A stretch of DNA of 42,297 nt from Lactifluus volemus (lineage: Eukaryota; Basidiomycota; Agaricomycetes; Russulales; Russulaceae): the NCBI GenBank assembly GCA_022376515.1, contig WTXI01000305.1:1-42297 (forward strand). The letters are read 5' to 3'. This document shows positions 32,568-39,709 of the stretch, piece by piece; within the stretch, counting starts at the first letter, position 1, and each line of letters opens with the position of its first letter. The translations under genes and the position numbers were made by a program. Below the pieces are notes generated by a model. That model had not been told where the DNA came from and did no database searches. It saw only the letters and a program-made list of their open reading frames with translations.

Positions 32568-33040
32568 TACACACACTTTTTTTACAGGATGATAGGGAAC
32601 TTTGGCCCTTTCTAAACCACAGCAGCGGAGAAACACGCCATGGGGCGTGACCCACCACATACGGTGCTGTAGCTTCACACATCAGCGCTGCCTTGCCCTG
32701 ATCAACACTATTTGACACTCGCAGTCGGCACAGTCCTCGATGCTCCCATGTGAAGGTGCTTTGCTTCCGAGCGCTCGTTGAAGATGCCGTGGTTTTATTT
32801 GACACTTACGCATACCGTCTGTTCAACGGTGGGATAGTAAAAAAAAGGCGGCTGGAAGTAAGGAGCGTAGCGGTGTACTCGACGTTTTCGTGGTTGTGTG
32901 GGCGGGTGGGGGAAGTCTATAGTAGAGTTTACAAGTACACTAATTAGCATTTTCTGGTGCCTGCTCCGGCAGGAAGATCTGTCCCGGGTCACAGACTTGT
33001 CGAGGGAGTATGCAGGTGCAGGTCGATTTGATGAACAGGC

Positions 33041-33481
33041 TCACAGCCTTTCCTCCTTGGGCCGTGCTCGTAGGATGGGGAGTGAGAGGTCGCGATCCAC
33101 TGGCTGGAGGATGACGCGACGGGCGTCATCGTAGAGTGGGCAGGCCACGATGACGTGTTCAACGGCTTGCATGGGTGCCCTGCAGGGGCAGCTCGTGGGG
33201 AGGTCTGGGCGGAATTTGGCCGTGTACGACCCAATGAAGGCATGGCCCATAATGAGTCTGACGAGGGTGGGGAAGACCGCCCTCTCGTGTCCCTTCCATC
33301 CTTGGATTACCGGCAGAATTTTGCCGTTCGGTGGTGTGGGGAGGGCAATGTAAGTTTTAGAGTGGTGATTGTTGTTCAGCCAGCGGTTGGCCCATGTGAC
33401 AATTGCTGAGGCTTTGGCTTCGCGACGTTGATAGCTGATGAGGAAGCGGATGAAAATAGCTTTGGGGCTTACGGAGGGCAA
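33041..33481 (-). pseudogene. LINE (non-LTR retrotransposon) ORF2 C-terminal fragment
   Basis: A minus-strand frame of about 146 residues contains VRLIMGHAFIGSYTAKFRP, TSCPC, then EHVIVACPLYDDARR. This R-L-TGHAFTGSY / CPC...HVI..CPLY pattern is the tail that follows the reverse transcriptase/RNase H region in fungal LINE polyproteins. No reverse-transcriptase or RNase H catalytic motif is included, so it is a captured or residual fragment, antisense within the Helitron. Confidence 0.7.
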
Positions 33482-33591
33482 GGTAATAAAAAGGAACGGG
33501 TAGGAGTGCCGCGATCAGGGAGGACCAGGTAATAGGGTAATAGCTGAAGAGGTTCCATCAGTCTGTCATCACCAAGAGCGGATAAGTCCGC

Positions 33592-33840
33592 TCACATCGC
33601 TCCCGGGGAGAAGAATCGTTTCGAGCCAATCCCACTCCACAATATCGATGAGTTGAGGTATGTGTTGAGGTTCGGGCAGGTGAAGAAGGACTTTTGATGG
33701 GGCGTGCAGACGTCAGGAATATTTTCTAGCGCCCACTGCCTCACAATGACTGTACTGAAGAGGGCGACAACTGAGCCAACGATTTTGCCAATAGATACGA
33801 GATGGGGGGGAAGACGAGACCGACGCCGGAACCGTTGACG
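33592..33840 (-). pseudogene. Oligopeptide transporter (OPT) fragment
   Basis: The minus-strand frame encodes KIVGSVVALFSTVIVRQWAL followed by ENIPDVCTPHQ, FTCPN, SSILWSGIGSKRFFSPG. This corresponds to the conserved segment of OPT family proton-coupled peptide transporters in which a helix is followed by NIPD-C...FTCP and then W-xIG-RIFS-G. Only about 80 of the expected ~800 residues are present. Flanks show no transporter sequence, so it is a fragment of a host gene carried in the Helitron. It cannot function as a transporter. Confidence 0.7.
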
Positions 33841-34707
33841 CAAACGGCACTTTGTAAAGCAATGTTCTTCATCTAGCAAGGGTGAGGTGAATGTAAAAAC
33901 ACGAGGTCAATAAGATAACGGAGTGACAAACTTGACCAGGGCGAAGCAGCACCGGAGCATGAACTTACAGCAACGCATGGGGCGTGTTTCGCCGCCGTGG
34001 TGACGTTGATAGCCCCGCGGTCAGTTCAAACGCGGCGTTGAGCCGTCATGGTGGTGGTGGTCACGCCCTGCAGCCTTCGCAAACCTCCAATTTGTCACGA
34101 GCTTGAATCCTTGATATATGGACGGTGGCGCTCGTCAAGGCCTTGAAGAGCATAGCAGAGGCGCACCTGGGGAGATCAGTGGATCACCGAAACAGTAGGA
34201 ACTGAAACAGGAGGAGACAAGGCAGGAAGAGTTACATATGTCTGAGGTGTCGCAGCATACACGGCTCCCTAGCTCGTATCAGCAGGCACATGTGCAGGAG
34301 CTTTGTGATCTCTCATGAGGGCCTTGTGCACCTTGAGTTGGGCACCTTTGGGGGCTCGCGGAATCTGTTGAAGGGGCCGTGCATGATGTCGAGCACCTTC
34401 TCCACCTCGGCTAATATTCGCAAATTGTCCGTGCGTAGGGCCACATGCGCTGGGTGGTGGTGCCAAGGTCGTCACCGTAGTGGGAGAACGATGGTATGGA
34501 ACGAGAGGCCGAATATCAATATATCAGATTGTAGTTCAAGGCATCTGCCTCTGTCGACAAGTTGTTTGAGAGTTGACCCCATTTAGGCAGGTGCTGTGCC
34601 ACCCGCAAGCAAGGTTAAGGCCAACGGCGTTGGCATTTTCTAGTGAGTCATCAGTCCGAAAATGTATAGTATGAGTCAGCAAACACGTGTCAGTCCATAA
34701 CATGGGG

Positions 34708-35601
34708 TCAGGCATTCTGGAGGATAGTGCCGCAACGGCACATCTCGCAGGCGGTATCGGGATAGCGAGATGGCCGGCAAAGCGGCAGCGAGGGGATACG
34801 CGTCGTCTGTCGAATCACGGGACGGCGCCGGAGCGACAGCGGCGTTGGGATAGCGAGACCGCGACTGCAGCGAGGCAACTAGGCGACTGCGCACAGCAGC
34901 GGCGGTGGCGGCGATGGGACTTGGGCGACGTTTTGGGGTCCCGCCACGCGATAGCACGGATCACTGGCGTCAGACACTGGGACGGCCGCAACTGCGACGC
35001 CCGAGCGGCCGTGACGCCAAAAGACCGTCTATGGCGGTGTAGAGGCCCCCCTCCGTGCCAGTCTTCAAAGGGGATGTAGGACGGATCAAGGGAAAGAATG
35101 AGGAGGTAAAAACATTAGTGTGAGAAGTTAAAAATAAAATCATGACGCACCAGTGAACCCTCCTGACAGTGGCGGCAGCGAGAGAGAGGTGCTGCAACGC
35201 CGAGGCGATGTCATAGACGAGCGGCGGCAGCGCAAGAGGGCCAGCGATGAGGGCGACGGAGAGGGGGCGGGCGATGAAGGCCAGCGATAGCGGCGATGGA
35301 GGCGGGCGACACGAGAGGCAGGCGACGGAGGCGGGCGACACGAGAGGCAGGCGATGGAGGCGGGCGACACGAGAGGCAGGCGATGGCGGCAACATATAAA
35401 GACACGAGATGAGAGAGGGGGAGGCGATGGAGGTGAGACAGACGGGCGGGTGCTTATGTTTCAGTAACTAGTTATCGAAATTACTCATCATCAACACTTT
35501 TTTCCTGAGTTTAAAAAATACTAGTATTTGTAATCGCCCACACCATGCTGTCGGTGTCGTTCCCAATATGGTGCGTGACCTGGGAGTCTAATTAGGCCAA
35601 C
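34708..35601. repeat. Right outer terminal segment of the palindromic MULE
   Basis: Mirror image of 20740-21606, nearly identical, including the GC-rich GGCGAC/CGATGG words. Stop-poor frames here are compositional. It ends at the palindrome border, 317 bp before the sedolisin start codon. Confidence 0.85.
35294..35380. repeat. 29-bp minisatellite, three units (right arm)
   Basis: Three 29-bp units (35294-35322, 35323-35351, 35352-35380), one more than in the left arm. The unit begins CGATGGAGGCGGGCGACACG. Confidence 0.9.
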
Positions 35602-38230
35602 TGGCATCCACTGGAAGCACCACCACGCTTACTCTCACTTCTAATTTCCACTATGAAACTGTGCAAATGAAAACTGCACAAATGAAATATGGTGTAGACC
35701 AGCAGCTGGAATGCAGTCTAGTAGACGGCTATTACGGATCCTGCCGGTACTAATACTAATGAGGGAACTCAGGGGAGCCCAGCCTGAGAATGCTTTTGAC
35801 TTCGGTTTTGGTTCGGAAGTGCAATATAATAACAAAGGCCTTGTTGCCTGCCTTTTCATATATCGTCTTGTCCTCTCCGTTTTCCACCTCGCTCTCTGTT
35901 TTTCCGGCCCCTTGCACATGTATTGGCTTTCCGTGCTCTCTATCCTTACTGCAGTCTCTTCCGGCCTTGCCATTCCCTCAGCGTCCGAGTCAATCTGGGA
36001 TGATTTGAGAGTAAAGCACTCATGGGTCACCCTGCCTAAGAAATGGAATTGGCTAAGTTATCCCCCTGCCAACACTACGATCGACCTTCGCATTGCTCTC
36101 AAGCCACGCAATGAGGATGCTTTGGTCGATGAGCTCTACCAGATAAGCGACCCCAATCATCCAAAGTACATCTATATTCCTTCTGCCGTGCTCCCTCCCT
36201 CGAGCACATGCTCAATTATACTACCCCCAGATACGGTGCGCATCTATCAAAGGAGGAAGTCACTAAGCTGGTCGCGCCACATCCATACACTCTAGAGCTC
36301 GTCAAATCCTGGCTCCACTACCACGGGGTCAATCCCGCAGCTGTCTCGACCACACACGGTGGCAGCTGGCTGACAATCCTCAAAATACCTTTGGACCAAG
36401 CAAATGCTCTCCTCGGCGCATCTTACCAGCTCTATCGCAATGAGGAGACGAACGAGATCGTCCTGCGGACGATTGGTTATTCCCTTCCTACTGCTCTGTC
36501 GGAACATGTTCAGACTGTCGCACCAACAACATATTTTGGTTCTCCCCGTGCATTGCAGCAGACCCCGCAACTACACCTGACGCTTCCTGAAAGTGATCTA
36601 GAGCTGCAAGATCCGCTAGCATCTGGTAGCACCCCGGCCTCATGCTCGAAAGCCATTACACCAACATGCTTACGTACGCTATACAACACGCTGGCGTATG
36701 TACCGAGCGCCATGGCAAGTAACCAGCTCGGGATCACAGGATACTTGGACCAGTTTGCAAATTACAAGGACTTTACAGAGTTCATGTTACGGTTTCGCCC
36801 GGATGCTGTACATGCAAATTTCACGGTTGAGCAGATTAATGGAGGTGGAAACAATCAATCTAACCCAGGCAGTGAGGTTCGTATTGTGCCATTCTGCGAG
36901 GGAGTCGTAATATTAAGTGATAATATGCAGGCTAACCTGGACGTCCAATATGGCGGGGCTATCACCTTCCCAACCAAGAACATCTATTACAGCACGGGAG
37001 GCTCTCCACCATTCATCCCCGACTCCAACACCACGTCGAACACGAATGAACCCTATTTGGACTGGCTGAACTTCATCTTGGACCAGGAGACAATCCCGCA
37101 GACGATCAGCACGTCATATGGCGATGACGAGCAAACTGTCCCGCCTGACTATGCAAGGAGCGTATGCGGCTTGTTTGCTCTGGTTGGCCTGAGAGGTGTC
37201 AGCCTCCTCTTTGCAAGTGGCGATTTTGGTGTCGGTGGTGGATCTTGCCTCACAAATGACGGCACGAACCGAACTGAATTCATCCCATCTTTTCCCGCAT
37301 CTTGTGAGCAATAGCCTAGTATTCTTTTCATCCTCATATGTCCTCACTCATTGCTTGATTGTGGTGTTTAGGCCCTTTCGTCACGACCGTTGGTGGCACC
37401 ACTGGCGTGGATCCCGAGATCGCTGCTGACCTGTCCGGTGGAGGGTTTTCAAACTACTTTCCGCGGCCACAGTATCAGGAATCTGCCGTCTTGTCCTACC
37501 TCGCGCATATTGGCGACCAATATGCCGGCTTGTTCAAGTGAGAGAGCTTGTAGCAGCACCTGGCCTTCGTGTTGCTGATCGTTGTACAGCCCATACGGCC
37601 GTGCATACCCGGACATATCCGCACAGGCGCTGAATTCCGGATCGTGTTCATGGACTGGTCGTAGGTGTTAAGGGCACAAGTTGCCCACTCCGGTGTGTCT
37701 TATCCTACCTCTATTTTCCATCGGTCCAGCTAACCTCGTTACAGACCGCCGCTGGGATCATCTCCCTCTGAACGACGTTAGGATCTCACAGTGCGAGCCG
37801 CCACTTGGTTTTCTCAACCCTCTCCTTTACTCGAGTGCCTCTGAGGGCATCAATGCAATCACCTCTGGCTCGAATCCCGGTGCGGGACTCCAGGATTTTT
37901 CAGCCGTGGCTGGTGGAATCCTGTGTGTAGTCCCTTCGAATGTATTCTGCGTGGTGGACGATACTGATCATTCTCATCCGTACCAGTCACCGGTCTTGGA
38001 ACGCCCGACTTTTGAGGTTGAAGGGTATTCTGCTCGGCTTCGATACGGATAGTGATGGCAGCAAGTGTTCGCTCGTGAGGTTAGGCCTCGATATTTCTTG
38101 GAAAGAATGCTTGGCGTGTAATCGCTGTCTACTGTTTGTTATGACCAAGTTGAAGTAGAAATCTGGTACAAATGTGTTTTTAACTATTTTGGAGGTACAT
38201 CGACGCTATTGAAGCGTGGAATGACCGCTC
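35602..38230. repeat. Tandem duplication unit 1 (sedolisin unit)
   Basis: Sequence from TGGCATCCA at 35602 to GTGGAATGACC near 38225 is paralogous to 39710-42297, with a period of about 4065 bp. It covers the 5' flank, gene and 3' flank. Confidence 0.85.
35918..38048 (+). pseudogene. Sedolisin (S53) serine-carboxyl protease, copy 1, broken at the 3' end
   Basis: Exons: 35918-36165, 36231-36876, 36931-37303, 37372-37537, 37590 to about 37691, then one or two more to about 38048. A signal peptide (MYWLSVLSILTAVSSGLA) precedes an S53 prodomain (KYGAHLSKEEV, GASYQLYRN). The catalytic Glu and Asp lie in E-ANLD, split by an intron after the Glu (36876/36931). [12 protein letters not shown] and [12 protein letters not shown] follow. 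The catalytic-Ser region is damaged: relative to copy 2, single bases are missing near 37635, 37650 and 37684, and further losses occur near 37768, 37914 and 38011. A complete enzyme would be secreted and cleave peptides at acidic pH. Exons 1-4 are open, so the decay is confined to the last third. Confidence 0.85.
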
Positions 38231-39709
38231 CGTAACCCCTTAACTGGTTGAAGCTGGGGAAGCATGATGCGACACGCAGCGTCGACCTTGCGCAGATGAT
38301 GTCATAATAGAGCCTTTGGAAAGGGTAAGAGGAAGACGCTAATACGTTGTGATTATCCAGATGATATTTATCGGAGAAGTGAAAGTTCTCGCTAAGAACG
38401 GTGGGATGAGGTCCACGCGGTCACATGACCGTGACACCATCGATGGTCAGTGCTTGCAACCAGGCCTGCCTGTCCTTTCTTCACATAAGATCTTATCTTT
38501 TCATATTGTCGAGTTTCGGGTCATCTTGCCGGTCAAAACTAAGTTTTTATCTTCAGCGATGTGGCTCCGATACCGGAGAGGGCCTGGGCCTCGGGAACTG
38601 CCACGAACGGAGCTCAGTGTTGACTGCAGCCCTGATTGAAGAGGAGTCGGAGGGCCTGAGGAGAGTGAGGCATGGCCGCTGCAGGCAGAGGAGCCCGATG
38701 AAGGGCCTGCCGTCGTCACAGGCACCCCGGGCGCGACACGGTGAAGAGGGCCGACCAGTGTCGCTCCCGTTGGGGGTGATCGCCCGAGCCGTCTTACTAT
38801 ACCCCTTGCGATTCTAACTTGCTTACACATTTTTATAATTAGTTTTGGATAGCTACGAGGCGCTGCCTCAAGTTTCGTGAGGCCGAATCCTCAATTTCGG
38901 ATCGAGCGTGCCTGGTCGTTACACTGGGCGTTTGTTTTTCTCGATCTTTTTTTGCTCATTAGTCTAGCAATTGTGATCAGTAACTAGTACAGTAGCTGCT
39001 AAGGACACTAGTTAATATTCGAATCACAGAGTTGCAGGGCAGTCTCGACTTGCCCATTTTGTTTCCCCTCCTTCACCTCGCATGATCTTGTACCCTTCAC
39101 TTTACGCTGCTCGCTTTCGTTCCCCCTTTCGTTCAGCACCTTAATATTATTGCTACCGATTTCAATGTGGCGCTGGCCTGAAAAATGAGCCAAAAGAATT
39201 TAACGAAGGGCGAGTCAGAACAAAAGGGCAAACTGAAGACAGAGCGATGCCCGAGGTGTCTACAGTTTCTCCTGATACTGTGAAGTATACTGACAGGAAT
39301 TTAATAAAGGGGTGTATGATTATATTGTTACTGATGAGACTGAAGGCAGGCGAGGGTCGTGGTGTCGAAGATACGTAGTGATGTGTTAGGTGATAGAGTC
39401 GGCCTAAAACTCGCCGCAATCATATTGCTCACTCGGAGTATTCGCGTACTAGTTATCGGTTACCGCCGAGCTAGCAGAGACAGAGACTGACAATACCCCT
39501 GGCCTGAGCGAGGCTCATGCAGTCGTTTTGCAACAGAGTGAAGTAACACATCGAAACCAGCGTCATTTACTAGTAGCACGTTGTTTAGCACGGTGAATTG
39601 CCAGCCTGAGTGTGACATCTAATCTCGCGGATGAGCCGGACCGCCTAAGTTGGAATTGCATCAGCCGCGGATCTAATTCTTGCTCAGTCACCACAAAACT
39701 TGACTAATG
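38231..39709. other. Unique spacer between the two sedolisin units
   Basis: No gene is recognised. Overlapping open frames at 38420-38830 on both strands are GC-rich with no family motif. The rest is short frames. The stretch 39430-39700 directly precedes unit 2 and has no counterpart before unit 1, where the MULE now ends. Confidence 0.45.

Larger units (their letters stand above)
32126..34643 (+). mobile_element. Non-autonomous Helitron, right copy, with captured gene fragments
   Basis: Begins TCACGCCTGCTGC after an A (32125) and ends with hairpin GCCAAC-GGC-GTTGGC (34620-34634), ATTTT, CTAG (34640-34643), followed by T. This is the A|TC...CTAG|T arrangement of a Helitron without target duplication. 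The first ~270 bp and last ~170-200 bp match the left Helitron. No Rep/helicase is present. The interior carries an antisense LINE C-terminal fragment (33041-33481) and an antisense oligopeptide-transporter fragment (33592-33840), plus a direct repeat. It sits inside a solo LTR that itself sits in the MULE arm. Confidence 0.8.
31545..34702 (+). mobile_element. Solo LTR (about 640 bp) interrupted by a Helitron
   Basis: Starts TGTTAAGG and ends CCATAACA, flanked by a 5-bp duplication TGGGG (31540-31544 and 34703-34707). The left MULE arm has the empty site with one CCCCA. With the Helitron 32126-34643 removed, 640 bp remain (31545-32125 plus 34644-34702), a normal LTR size, and no direct repeats are present at the two ends, so it is best read as a solo LTR. 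A TATA-like TTTATATATGG occurs at 31864-31874. Strand is arbitrary. Confidence 0.7.
20740..35601. mobile_element. Palindromic Mutator-like element (MULE) with nested insertions
   Basis: Positions 20740-24240 and 24481-35601 are inverted copies of one another once three insertions in the right arm are set aside. The outer ends are GTTGGCCTAATTAGACTCCC and its complement; the inner 60 bp (24181-24240 versus 24481-24540) is a perfect inverted repeat. The left arm is 3501 bp. The right arm, minus a 2823-bp LTR element, a 1612-bp Tc1 element and a 3163-bp solo LTR/Helitron (each with one target duplication), is 3523 bp. Each arm carries a terminal GC-rich segment and a full MULE transposase gene reading outward from a 240-bp unique centre. 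The two 434-residue transposase tails differ at about five positions. MULEs typically have long inverted repeats and 9-11 bp target duplications; here whole genes lie inside the inverted repeat. Confidence 0.85.

Noticed and set aside
31545..34702. Reading this insertion as a complete LTR retrotransposon
   Set aside because: The first and last few hundred bases are not direct repeats, and removing the Helitron leaves just 640 bp, so a solo LTR explains it better.
38349..38830. Overlapping frames on both strands (96, 130 and 109 residues)
   Set aside because: Frames overlap each other on opposite strands, lack splice context and match no recognised motif; they look like compositional open frames.
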